Shown: piece after piece, positions 27,104 to 35,513 of the stretch
Layout of the letters: each line of letters opens with the position of its first letter
Numbering within the stretch: position 1 is the stretch's first letter
Assembly: GCF_900100735.1 (NCBI RefSeq)
Contig: NZ_FNCJ01000020.1
Coordinates: forward strand, 62,001 to 126,000
Direction of reading: 5' to 3'
DNA: 64,000 nt
Source: Paraburkholderia phenazinium
Lineage (GTDB): Bacteria; Pseudomonadota; Gammaproteobacteria; Burkholderiales; Burkholderiaceae
Program-made: the position numbers and the translations under genes
Notes under the pieces: model-generated
Seen by the model: the letters and a program-made list of their open reading frames with translations, nothing else
The model's database searches: none
What the model was told of the DNA's origin: nothing

Positions 27104-27760
27104 CTACGCCCCAACAACACTCAAAAGTTCGGACAGATCGTGCCTGACCGACGCCTGGCCCTGGGCCTGCCACGCCTCGAAATCGGTCAGCCCTGTTACT
27201 GCGCCGACGAAACGGGTGCCGGCTGCTTGAGCCGCTTGTGCGTCCATCTGATGGTCGCCTACATAGACCGCGTCGGAGGCCGGAATCGCCAATATCTCCA
27301 ACGCTTTCTGCAAGCCTTCCGGATCAGGTTTGTGCCGCGTGACGTCTTCTCCCCCTATCACCACGTCGACGCAGGCCTCAAGTCCGGCATGCCGGAGAAT
27401 GGCCTCGATGCGATAGCGAAACTTGGTCGACACAATACCCACGCGCACTTGCTGCACCCGCAGTGTCTTCAGTAGCGTTTCCACAGGCGGATAGAAGTGC
27501 GTCATGGCCACCATCACCTCGTCGGCGCAGGCAACGAAGTTTCGGGCATACGTTTCTGCGAGCGTCTGGTCCCGGTCTCCGGTTAGGAATACAAAACTCT
27601 TGTCGAGAGGCAATCCTATCGATTCGCGAATACGCTGCGGATCGGGCACCGGAAATCTCATCTGACTGAGCGCCGTCCGGGCGCACTCGATGATTCCCTC
27701 GGACGAATCCGCGAGTGTCAGGTCGAAATCGAAAAGACATGCTTTCAAGCTAGAACTCAT
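27104..27760 (-). CDS. HAD-family phosphatase (phosphoglycolate phosphatase/PpaX-like)
   Basis: Haloacid dehalogenase-type hydrolase that removes phosphate from a small metabolite. Motif I is LFDFDLTLADS with nucleophile Asp11 and acid Asp13, motif II is VGIVSTKF, motif III holds the Lys of RHKPDPEG, and motif IV is AVYVGDHQMDAQAAQAAG. The small helical cap sits between motifs I and II. The 218-residue length matches the phosphoglycolate phosphatase-like subgroup. It is a single gene with the next minus-strand gene ending 21 bp upstream, so it may be co-transcribed with it. The substrate cannot be fixed from sequence. Confidence 0.88.
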   Translation of the reverse strand: MSSSLKACLFDFDLTLADSSEGIIECARTALSQMRFPVPDPQRIRESIGLPLDKSFVFLTGDRDQTLAETYARNFVACADEVMVAMTHFYPPVETLLKTLRVQQVRVGIVSTKFRYRIEAILRHAGLEACVDVVIGGEDVTRHKPDPEGLQKALEILAIPASDAVYVGDHQMDAQAAQAAGTRFVGAVTGLTDFEAWQAQGQASVRHDLSELLSVVGA

Positions 27761-27781
27761 GTTGGTGCCTCAAAATGACTA

Positions 27782-28339
27782 TTAGGTCGCTGCGCGCACG
27801 GGGAAGCGCATGGCGCCAGCTTCGAGCGGCAATTGCAGCGCATTGGTGAGATAGCTTACGGTTCGATAGGAGCCGGCCAGCATCAACATTTCAAGGATCG
27901 CCTCCTCAGCGAAGTGGGCGCGCAACGCCTGCCATAAGTCTTCGTCGATGCTGCAGTCGCGATGCAATGCGTCACACATTTGCAGGACAACCGAGTCTTC
28001 CGCCAACCAGCACGTGTCCTGAGGGGTGCCGTATACCAGCGCCTCGATCTGCTCAGCCGAGAAGCCGGCGCGTGCACCAAAGAAAGTCATGTGCACACCC
28101 CACTCGTACTCGGATCGGCACAGCGCGGTAGTTCGATCGATGATCAACTCGCGCTGTCGCAGTGTCAGGTGGCCGCGGTCCAGCAGGCTACCGGCGAAGA
28201 ATTTACCAAACAATCGCTCGTCGCGAGCCATCGTCGTGAACAGGCCAAGCACCGGCACGCCGGGCGGCGTGATCTTCTCCAGGATCTCCTGCATGGCGGG
28301 CGGGAACGGCGGCTGAGCGGGCGCGATACGAGCAGACAT
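27782..28339 (-). CDS. Carboxymuconolactone decarboxylase-family protein (AhpD-like fold)
   Basis: 185-residue all-helical protein of the CMD/AhpD superfamily. The characteristic segment runs from RELIIDRTTALCRSEYEWG through HMTFFGARAGFSAEQIEAL, with Cys, Glu and His in the usual places, but without a CxxC pair. In this subgroup members are often oxidoreductases or of unknown role. A divergent HxlR regulator across 63 bp probably controls it in response to a redox or electrophile signal. The HAD gene lies 21 bp downstream on the same strand. Confidence 0.87.
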   Translation of the reverse strand: MSARIAPAQPPFPPAMQEILEKITPPGVPVLGLFTTMARDERLFGKFFAGSLLDRGHLTLRQRELIIDRTTALCRSEYEWGVHMTFFGARAGFSAEQIEALVYGTPQDTCWLAEDSVVLQMCDALHRDCSIDEDLWQALRAHFAEEAILEMLMLAGSYRTVSYLTNALQLPLEAGAMRFPVRAAT

Positions 28340-28402
28340 GTCATCTCCTTGTGCTATATTTTCAATAGCAGATCCTAGTTATATCGCTACGGAAAGTAAA
28401 GC

Positions 28403-28717
28403 GTGAAGATACCGAAAGTTGGTCAGCCGGTGCGCGGGTCCACAACCGGGCGCCCCATCATGGTCGCGCTCGACCTGCTGGGGAGACGGGCGGCGCTGCG
28501 CATCCTGTGGGAATTGCGAGGTGAGCCGCTGACGTTTCGCGCCCTGCTAGAGGCGGCCGATACCAATCCCAGCTTGCTCAATACCCGGCTCAAGGAAATG
28601 CGAGAGGCGGGACTCATCGATCATGAGGGACAGGGATACTGTCTGACCGAGGCAGGGTTAGCGTTGCTCAAGGCGTTGCGGCCGCTGCAAGATTGGGCGG
28701 AGAAGTGGTGCAAGTGA
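28403..28717 (+). CDS. HxlR-type winged-helix regulator
   Basis: 104-residue winged-helix regulator. MVALDLLGRRAALRILWELRGEPLTFRALLEA and NPSLLNTRLKEMREAGLI carry the winged HTH of the HxlR/MarR-like class (short forms of this family sense electrophiles or redox state). It starts at a GTG at 28403 with GGAAAG upstream. It is divergent from the CMD-family gene, which is the likely target. The short shared region contains imperfect AT-rich dyads. The conserved N-terminal Cys of some HxlR sensors is not seen, so its signal is unclear. Confidence 0.85.
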   Translation: MKIPKVGQPVRGSTTGRPIMVALDLLGRRAALRILWELRGEPLTFRALLEAADTNPSLLNTRLKEMREAGLIDHEGQGYCLTEAGLALLKALRPLQDWAEKWCK

Positions 28718-28768
28718 GATATTGCACCTTCCGCGCCTAAGCGATACCTGAGCGGCACTTAATCCACA

Positions 28769-28794
28769 CCTAAGCGGCCCAAGGCCCGCTTAGG
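28769..28794. terminator. Bidirectional terminator hairpin
   Basis: Perfect 9-bp stem CCTAAGCGG/CCGCTTAGG (28769-28777 and 28786-28794), 8-nt loop, between the stop of the HxlR gene and the stop of the PhzO-like gene. Related partial copies of CCTAAGCG/CCTGAGCGG lie just upstream (about 28736-28755). No T-run is present. Confidence 0.5.
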
Positions 28795-28818
28795 CGCGGA
28801 GCACCATCCAAAGAGGCG

Positions 28819-30339
28819 TTACCCCTTAAGTGGCGCGGGAGGAAGCCCGATGTAGTTGCGCACCAGGTTTGCGTGCTCGCTATAGTCGTAGTCGCGCACG
28901 ATGGTATCGCGCAGCAGCGGCTCGCTGAGCGCGTGCTGCTCTTCGAAAACCAGCGACCGTGTTGCGTGCTCGCTTGCGGCAACGTCCCAGACGAGGTTCA
29001 TCAAGACGTTCTTGTGGGCCGCCGAAACGCGCTGCGTGTCCAGGAACCATTCAAACTTCTGCCCGAACGCAGCGTGTTGAGCCAGATCCTTTTCGTGAAA
29101 GCGCAAGATCAAGCCTTGTCCACACAGATCCCTGAGAATGTGCAAGATCCGCGGTAGCTTCTCCATGGCAAAAACCCGCCCCGCCGCAAGCGCCGTCGAG
29201 CCAGGCACCAGCAGCCCTCCTTCCGACATGGTGGCTGTCTCCAGCGAAGCGAGACACATACCGCGGATGATCTCGGCAAACTGGACGATCTCGCTGACAC
29301 GCTGCCGCACGACCGGGATGTGTTCCAGTTCGAGCACCTCCAGGATCACCTTGGCAAGACCGGCATAGAGTTCCGCCTTGGCTTCGATCCGTACCAGCGT
29401 GTACCAATGGCTGTAGACGGTCCACAGATTGAAGAAGCCGGCATTCGCGATGGCGGGCGTTCTGGCCGCCATGACGCGTTCACGCGGAATGAAGACGTTA
29501 TCGAACGCCACCATCGCCTCGGCTTCTTCACCCTTCGAGGTCAGCGGGTGATCGTGAGCCGACGTGCCCGGACGATGCACCACCTCGCGACAGAACATCC
29601 GGATGCCCGGCGCATTCGCCGGAACAAAGGCCCAAAGGGCTTCGTCAGGGGTAGGCGGGTGCAGACTGCCCACGAAGATCTCGTTGCATTGGGGCGCCAC
29701 CGTGCCGACACCCTTTACACCGCTGATCCAGATCCCTTTCGAATTCTCCTTGGTAATGCGCATGACCGCACGCTCGGGTGGCACCAGGTCCACCGCGGTG
29801 CCACCGGCCCGCCCGCGAAATCCTTGGGGATCGACGATCGTTTCAGACAGGTACAGGTTGTTCTGTTCCGCATATTCGAGGTACGACACGATGTTCTCGG
29901 CGTACTCCGGGCAGTGCTTTTTGAAGCTCGGCAAATAACCCAGCATGCCGACCGGGAAACTCGCGATCATGTCGAGCCCACGGCAATGCGTGCCCCAGGT
30001 TTTTTGCGCGACGTACTTGATGCCGTTACGGCGCCGCGCGAGATCCTCTTTGGTTCTCGGCGCCATGTACGACATGGCGGCCAGATTGCCGTCGGGACGT
30101 TGGTAGGTCAGCAAACCCTCGCTGCCCTCGTCCTGTTGCTCGTCATAAATTTCCGCAATCTGCGCAATGCCCCCTGCCGTGGCGAAATGCGTCGTGACGT
30201 CGTCGATCTCTTCGCCTTGATAGAGAACCACACGGCCATCGCGCAGCGACTGCTTGAACTCCTCGCCGCTCTTCAGAAAGCCCTTCGTGGTGGGCTTCTC
30301 TCCAACCGCTACTTCAGCATATTCCTCTTGGCCACTCAT
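28819..30339 (-). CDS. phzO: PhzO/HpaB-like FADH2-dependent aromatic hydroxylase
   Basis: Two-component flavin-diffusible monooxygenase of the 4-hydroxyphenylacetate 3-hydroxylase family. It most resembles PhzO of Pseudomonas chlororaphis, which hydroxylates phenazine-1-carboxylate at C2. Visible landmarks: LRDGRVVLYQGEEIDDVTTH at the N-terminus, KTWGTHCRGLDMIASF around the substrate/flavin pocket, DPQGFRGRAGGT, WISGVKGVGTVAPQ, SHWYTLVRIEAKAEL and LCGQGLILRF. Length 506 fits. The ATG at 30339 gives the family N-terminus; an earlier in-frame start adds unrelated residues. No HpaC-type flavin reductase gene is near. It lies at the far end of the divergent arm of the phenazine locus, about 200 bp after the ABC genes, so it may have its own promoter. 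The regiochemistry here is unknown. Confidence 0.82.
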   Translation of the reverse strand: MSGQEEYAEVAVGEKPTTKGFLKSGEEFKQSLRDGRVVLYQGEEIDDVTTHFATAGGIAQIAEIYDEQQDEGSEGLLTYQRPDGNLAAMSYMAPRTKEDLARRRNGIKYVAQKTWGTHCRGLDMIASFPVGMLGYLPSFKKHCPEYAENIVSYLEYAEQNNLYLSETIVDPQGFRGRAGGTAVDLVPPERAVMRITKENSKGIWISGVKGVGTVAPQCNEIFVGSLHPPTPDEALWAFVPANAPGIRMFCREVVHRPGTSAHDHPLTSKGEEAEAMVAFDNVFIPRERVMAARTPAIANAGFFNLWTVYSHWYTLVRIEAKAELYAGLAKVILEVLELEHIPVVRQRVSEIVQFAEIIRGMCLASLETATMSEGGLLVPGSTALAAGRVFAMEKLPRILHILRDLCGQGLILRFHEKDLAQHAAFGQKFEWFLDTQRVSAAHKNVLMNLVWDVAASEHATRSLVFEEQHALSEPLLRDTIVRDYDYSEHANLVRNYIGLPPAPLKG

Positions 30340-30537
30340 CTGTCTCACCCGGTTGCTGCGAAAAGCCACCTTCGAGGTGGCGTGGTCGCAGCCTGTGTTG
30401 ATACGAAATCGGGTCTGAGTTTTATGCCCAGCCCGCCCCCTCAATCGTCAACCGAGCTCGCCGAAACAATGATGACCTGGCCTTGAGCACAGTCAACTGA
30501 GCACGTTACAGTCGCGCAATCTGTATCCGCCGCGCAA

Positions 30538-32313
30538 CTACTCGACCTCCCCGGCCATGGCGACAAGCCGCGCATAATCGCCGTTCCTGGCCACCAGATC
30601 GCTGTGCTGTCCTTCTTCGACAATCTGGCCGTTATCGATCACGAGAATGCGATCCGCAGCCCGGATGGTAGAAAGACGATGCGCGATGACGAGGACGGTA
30701 CGGTCGCGGCAGATCTCGTCCATTGCAATCTGAAGCGCACGCTCGCTTTCGGCATCGAGGTTCGAAGCCGCTTCGTCCAGAATCAGAATGGGTGCGTCGC
30801 GCAAGAAGGCCCGCGCCACGGCAATACGCTGGCGCTGTCCGCCCGAAAGACGCGCGCCGCGCTCGCCACAAACGGTCGCATAGCCTTGCGGCAACGCCTG
30901 GATAAATTCGTCTGCTTGCGCAAGCCGGGCCGCGTGCTCGATTTCCGCCTGGGTGGCTTCCGGCTTTCCGAGGCGGATGTTGTCAGCCACGGATTCGTTG
31001 AACAGGTAGACGTCCTGTGGCACCACGGACACCATCTTGCGCAGCGTCGCAAGCGGCAAATCGCGCAGGTCCTGGCCGCCGATGCTGATACGGCCTGCCT
31101 GGACGTCCCAGAAACGCAGCAGCAGGTTGGCGCAGGTGCTTTTCCCTGCGCCTGAGCGCCCAACCAGCGCAACCGTTTCGCCCCGGCGGATCGTAAAGGT
31201 CGCGTCGCGCAGCACTGCGCTGCGTTCGCCGCCATAGCCGAAGCTCACCGCTTTGAAATCGATCGTAGCGTCCGCCGGCTCGGCGGCATGGCCGAGATCT
31301 TCGACCTTCGACGGCTGCCGCAGGATCGTCACGATACGTTCCGCTCCCGCCTTCAGCGCGCTTAGCTTGCGCGCGGTCAGCGTCACCTCCATCACCGGCA
31401 TCAGCGCGCCGCCTGCAAGTGCGATCGCGAGCGGGAGTAAGCCGAGTGCCAGGCGCCCTTCTCCCAACAGCCAGATACCCACCGACGCGACGGTCAGCAC
31501 GGCGAGTGCAAACAGACCATCCATTGCCGCCTGCTGCAGCCCCGCACGTGATCCATAGCGGCGCTGCGCGAGCGCGACGGCAGCGAATCTTTCTGTCAAG
31601 CGTCGCAGGTGGGCGGCGCCGCGGCCGAAAATGGACAGCTCACGCAGCCCCTGAATGCTCTCGGTGACATCCGCATTGAGAAGCCCCACCGCCGCAGCCA
31701 GCTTCTCGCCCTCGACATCGGCGCGTCCCGCCAGCCAAAGCGGCACAGACGCAAGCAACGGGACAAATGGCAGAAGCGCCAGCGCCACCAGCCAGTGCAC
31801 GAAAAAGAGCGCGATCAGGGCGCAGGCCGGCACGATAATCGCGCCGATGTAGTCGCCGAGCATATGTGCATAGAAATGCTCCATCAGCTCAGCGTCGGCG
31901 GTTGCGACCGACGCGAGATCGCCGGTCCGCCGCCCCAGAACATAGGCAGGGGCGGCGCGCTCCAATCCATCGTAGATACTGACTTGCAAGGTCTCGATTA
32001 GCGCAAAAGCGAAATCGTGCGATACGTCCGCTTGCCACCAGCGAGCAACGGCCGCCGCCACCACCGATAGCGCAAGCACCCAGAACCCCGGCACGAGTGC
32101 GGCGGGCGCCGCATGGGTGAGCGCGCGGCCCACGAGCCACGCGCCGGCAGCGATGCTCGTTACCGTTCCCGCCTGGGCGACCAGCCCCGACAGGATCGTC
32201 AGGAACAACAAGGTCTTGCGCGATGCTCCCAGCGTCAGCAGTGCACCGAGGCCCGAGCCGCGCTCTGCGGTTTGACTGGCCATAGCTGCCGAATCGGCTT
32301 GTACTCCGTTCAT
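30538..32313 (-). CDS. CydC-like half-ABC exporter
   Basis: Inner-membrane ABC exporter subunit, membrane domain fused to ATPase. Six membrane helices span about residues 25-310. The nucleotide-binding domain carries Walker A GRSGAGKST (385-393), signature LSGGQ (489-493), Walker B ILILDEA near 510 and switch His in VIAHRLST. All look intact. It overlaps the upstream partner by ATGA (32310-32313), so the two are made together and likely form a heterodimer as CydDC does. No cytochrome bd genes are near. Its place between phenazine tailoring and core genes suggests export of a phenazine or of a reductant linked to it; that is inference. Confidence 0.9.
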   Translation of the reverse strand: MNGVQADSAAMASQTAERGSGLGALLTLGASRKTLLFLTILSGLVAQAGTVTSIAAGAWLVGRALTHAAPAALVPGFWVLALSVVAAAVARWWQADVSHDFAFALIETLQVSIYDGLERAAPAYVLGRRTGDLASVATADAELMEHFYAHMLGDYIGAIIVPACALIALFFVHWLVALALLPFVPLLASVPLWLAGRADVEGEKLAAAVGLLNADVTESIQGLRELSIFGRGAAHLRRLTERFAAVALAQRRYGSRAGLQQAAMDGLFALAVLTVASVGIWLLGEGRLALGLLPLAIALAGGALMPVMEVTLTARKLSALKAGAERIVTILRQPSKVEDLGHAAEPADATIDFKAVSFGYGGERSAVLRDATFTIRRGETVALVGRSGAGKSTCANLLLRFWDVQAGRISIGGQDLRDLPLATLRKMVSVVPQDVYLFNESVADNIRLGKPEATQAEIEHAARLAQADEFIQALPQGYATVCGERGARLSGGQRQRIAVARAFLRDAPILILDEAASNLDAESERALQIAMDEICRDRTVLVIAHRLSTIRAADRILVIDNGQIVEEGQHSDLVARNGDYARLVAMAGEVE

Positions 32314-34022
32314 ACCAGTTCTCCATTGGCGTGGACCAGCCTGGAATAGAGTCCGCCGCGCTGCGCCAGATCCGCGTGGCGCCCGGCTTCTCGCACCGTG
32401 CCGTCTTCGAGGACGAGGATCGAGTCGGCATCGCGGATCGTCGACATGCGGTGAGCGATGACCACGGTGGTCCGCTGGCGCGCCTGCTCGGCCAGCGCCT
32501 GCTGAATCGCTTTCTCGCTGGCCGGATCGACGTTCGAGGTGGCTTCGTCGAGCAGCAGTATCGGCGTATCCTTCAGCAGTGCTCGCGCAATGGCGATACG
32601 CTGGCGCTGCCCGCCCGACATCTGCGCGCCGCGTTCGCCGACTTCCGTCGCATAGCCTTGCGGCAGACTTTCGATGAACGCGTCGATATGCGCGGCCTTC
32701 GCCACTGCGCGAATCTCTTCGCTGGTCGCATCGGGCTTGGCAATGCGCAGGTTGTCTTCGATCGTGCCATGAAAGAGATACGTTTCCTGCGGCACGACGC
32801 TGATCAGGTCCCGCAGATCCCCACTCGACAGCTTCCTGATGTCGATACCGCCAACCCGAATGCTCCCCGCTTGCGGGTCGAAAAAGCGCAGCAGAAGCGC
32901 CGCGACCGTCGATTTCCCCGCACCCGATGGCCCGACGAGGGCGACGAAACCTCGCTCGGGTACCGAGAACGAAGTTGAATTCAATGCCGGCGCGTCCGAG
33001 CCGGGATACGTGAAGCTCACGCTATCGAAGACGATATCGGCACGCGCGGGCGCGGGCATCGGCGCGGCCGGTTCCTGTACCGAAGGCACCTCCGCAAGCA
33101 GCGCCATGATCGGCGCCGCCGCGCCGCCCGCAGCCCATGCCGCATGGAGTGATTTTTCCAGGCGCTCGAGCGGGCGAAACGCCTCGCGCGCCAGGAACAG
33201 CGTCGCGAGCACGACCAAAGACCCCACCTCGCCGGCCGACGCGCGCCAGGCCACGGCGCCCACCACAATCGCGAATCCACCCAGCGAGACAAGCGCCGTC
33301 AACCCCGTGCGCGCCAGGGTGACCGAGAGCGTTGCCATCGATTCACGACGCAACTCAGCCGCACGTTTTGCCAGGCTGTCGCGCCGGATAGCCGAAGCGC
33401 CGAAGGCCTTGAGGGTCGCAATTCCCTGCAGGCTGTCGAGCAGGTAAGCCCCGAACTCGCCCAATGCCGCAAACACGCCGGACGATTTCGGCATGCGCCA
33501 GCGCAGCCAGAGCCTGTCGACGACCGGCAATGCAACCACGAACACGGCGAGCAGCAGCGCCGCGCGCCAATCGAAGTACGCAAGACAGAGCACCACGCCC
33601 GTGCAACTGATCAATGCGATAAAGACAGCAGGAACATAACCGCTGTAATACACCTCGAGCGCTTCTACCCCGCCGACGATCGTGCTTTGCAGATCTCCCG
33701 CCTTGCTCCGCGCGGCGAAGCCCGGGCCCAGATCGAACAGTTTTTGCAAAAGACGCTCACGCAACTGGCGCCTGACATTGCGTGCGGTTCGTTGCGCCGC
33801 AACCTCCGCTGCCCAAACGAGCGCGCAACGCACTGCAACCGCAGCGGCCGCGGCGGCAATCCAGCGGATCGTATCTATCGTGCCGCCGCCCTGATAAATC
33901 TCCGTCAACGCAAAGGCAAGGAGGACGCCTTGAAGCACATAGCCGGCACTCACGGCCACCCCCAGCGCCACGTTCGTTCTGACGCCAAGTCGACCTATCA
34001 GTTTCACTAGCTTGATTTCCAT
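32310..34022 (-). CDS. CydD-like half-ABC exporter
   Basis: Partner of the CydC-like subunit. Membrane domain at about residues 10-300 with VGAVAWRASAGEVGSL and the CydD-like basic loops. ATPase domain with Walker A GPSGAGKST (364-372), the slightly variant signature MSGGQ (468-472), Walker B ILLLDEATSNVD and switch His in VIAHRMST. Both ATP sites of the pair therefore look competent. GAGAGGGA precedes the ATG at 34022. It is the first gene of the divergent arm, reading away from the phz operon out of a 298-bp shared promoter region that contains a 26-bp dyad. Confidence 0.9.
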   Translation of the reverse strand: MEIKLVKLIGRLGVRTNVALGVAVSAGYVLQGVLLAFALTEIYQGGGTIDTIRWIAAAAAAVAVRCALVWAAEVAAQRTARNVRRQLRERLLQKLFDLGPGFAARSKAGDLQSTIVGGVEALEVYYSGYVPAVFIALISCTGVVLCLAYFDWRAALLLAVFVVALPVVDRLWLRWRMPKSSGVFAALGEFGAYLLDSLQGIATLKAFGASAIRRDSLAKRAAELRRESMATLSVTLARTGLTALVSLGGFAIVVGAVAWRASAGEVGSLVVLATLFLAREAFRPLERLEKSLHAAWAAGGAAAPIMALLAEVPSVQEPAAPMPAPARADIVFDSVSFTYPGSDAPALNSTSFSVPERGFVALVGPSGAGKSTVAALLLRFFDPQAGSIRVGGIDIRKLSSGDLRDLISVVPQETYLFHGTIEDNLRIAKPDATSEEIRAVAKAAHIDAFIESLPQGYATEVGERGAQMSGGQRQRIAIARALLKDTPILLLDEATSNVDPASEKAIQQALAEQARQRTTVVIAHRMSTIRDADSILVLEDGTVREAGRHADLAQRGGLYSRLVHANGELV

Positions 34023-34143
34023 TCCCTCTCCGACCGATTATGACTGGCGATGACTGACCGTAAGTCAGAACCAAATTAACATGTGCTCATTTGCTTTGCA
34101 ACAGTGAATAAGAGGTGGATCAGAAGCGCATGCGAAGGGCATT

Positions 34144-34169
34144 ATTAGCTGGCTTTCAAGCCATGTAAT
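34144..34169. promoter_or_regulatory. 26-bp dyad in the divergent phz/ABC promoter region
   Basis: Near-perfect inverted repeat: outer arms ATTA (34144-34147) and TAAT (34166-34169), inner arms TGGCTT (34150-34155) and AAGCCA (34158-34163), 2-bp centre. It lies 121 bp before the CydD-like start and about 150 bp before the acyl-CoA-dehydrogenase-like start, a fitting place for an operator acting on both. It does not match the usual lux box pattern, and no regulator gene of the locus is adjacent. Confidence 0.5.
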
Positions 34170-34320
34170 TGGCGTTTAGAGAGATCCGATTTCGCTAATA
34201 GTCGATGGTGCACGATGGGTATGTCACATCGCCTAAAACGTCGCACACCTGATTATCAGCTAAAGAATCCAGGCAGAATAACCAAACATTTACCGAAGTC
34301 ATCTTCAAGGAGATGAGCAG

Positions 34321-35466
34321 ATGTCAGAACATGTGGACCAGACTGTTTGCGAGCCCATTTCTCCGGAGCAGGTGCGCACAGTTGCAGAGAAGCACGCTGC
34401 GAGTGCCGAACAGAATCGCCGGATCGCTCCGGAAGTTGTCGAGGCGTTGCTTGCGCAAGGGTTCGCCCGCTATTTCGTGCCGCAGGCCTTTGGTGGCCTG
34501 AGCGGACCGTTCACCGGTTTGGCCTCGTGGCTTCGCACGGTGGGCACCGGATGCACGTCGGCCGCGTGGTGCGGGGCCATCTGCGCCGTAACGGGCCGCA
34601 TGGCAGCCTACCTGCCGACGCAAAGCCAGCAGGTGATTTGGGGAAACGGGCCGGACGTCGCGATCTCCGCGTCGTTCCGATCGACCGGTAAGGTCATTCC
34701 GAGCAAGGATGGATGGGTGCTTTCGGGCGAGTGGCATTTCCTGTCCGGCATCGATTTTTCATCATGGGCCCTGCTGTGCATCGAGCCGGTTGGCGACGAA
34801 CAGGCGGTTCGCTATGCTGCCGTTCCGGCGTCCTCCTATCGGATTGTCGATAATTGGCATACCTTAGGGATGCGCGGGACGGGTAGTAAATCGATTGTCC
34901 TCGATCAAGTCTTCGTGCCGGCGCATATGTCGTTCCTGAAGAGAGATCTCTGGAGCGGTCAGTCAGCCTCTGCGCAAGGGCCGCGCTATGAAGTCTCGCC
35001 GATTGGCGCGGATCCCCACCTGTTCATGTCGTGCGCGCTCGGCGCCGCGACAGCGGGCCTGAAAACCTGGAGCGGTAACTTTCAAGCCGAGCCGCCTGCC
35101 GGCGAGCTTGCCGGCATTTTTGCGCGCTCGTCTGGCGAGCTCGACGCCGCTCAACTGCTGATCGAGCGCGGTTGCCAGACCATCGACTTAGGTGCGTTGC
35201 CCGCGGCGCTGGTGGCACGCAATGCCCGCGATGCATCGTTAGCGGCGGAGCTCGTGCTGACTGCCATCAACCGCCTGTTTCGGCTGGGCGGCAGCAATAC
35301 CCATTTTTCGCACAACGCGCTGCAGCAGCGCTGGCGTGACGTACAAACGCTCACCTCACACGTGGGGCTGCGACCCGAGTTCAACTTCGCCCAGTACACC
35401 CGAACCGTCTGGTCGACACGCTTCGCAGAGAGCGCCGAGCCGGCAAGAAAGTTGGAAAGGGCTTAG
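34321..35466 (+). CDS. Acyl-CoA-dehydrogenase-like flavoprotein (group D monooxygenase-like)
   Basis: 381-residue protein with the acyl-CoA dehydrogenase fold. N-terminal helices (RRIAPEVVEALLAQGFARYFVPQ is split by the family motif FVPQAFGG), a beta barrel with ISASFRSTGKV, WVLSGEWHFLSGIDFS and the flavin-contact strand GMRGTGSKSIVLDQVFVPA, then C-terminal helices ending LTSHVGLRPEFNFAQYT. This arrangement is typical of the flavin-dependent hydroxylases and pigment-modifying oxidases of the family rather than beta-oxidation enzymes; the catalytic Glu of acyl-CoA dehydrogenases is not evident. AAGGAG is 8 nt before the ATG. As the first gene of the phz operon, 47 bp from phzG, it is a candidate phenazine tailoring enzyme. 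Confidence 0.82.
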   Translation: MSEHVDQTVCEPISPEQVRTVAEKHAASAEQNRRIAPEVVEALLAQGFARYFVPQAFGGLSGPFTGLASWLRTVGTGCTSAAWCGAICAVTGRMAAYLPTQSQQVIWGNGPDVAISASFRSTGKVIPSKDGWVLSGEWHFLSGIDFSSWALLCIEPVGDEQAVRYAAVPASSYRIVDNWHTLGMRGTGSKSIVLDQVFVPAHMSFLKRDLWSGQSASAQGPRYEVSPIGADPHLFMSCALGAATAGLKTWSGNFQAEPPAGELAGIFARSSGELDAAQLLIERGCQTIDLGALPAALVARNARDASLAAELVLTAINRLFRLGGSNTHFSHNALQQRWRDVQTLTSHVGLRPEFNFAQYTRTVWSTRFAESAEPARKLERA

Positions 35467-35513
35467 GCATTTTCGAAACCTGGCATCAATTGAAACATAA
35501 CGGCGTTACTCAT

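Noticed and set aside
34144..34169. Reading the dyad as a lux box
   Set aside because: Known phz lux boxes are about 20 bp with a CT(N)12AG-like pattern; the arms here differ and no LuxR gene is present, so it is left as an unassigned operator.
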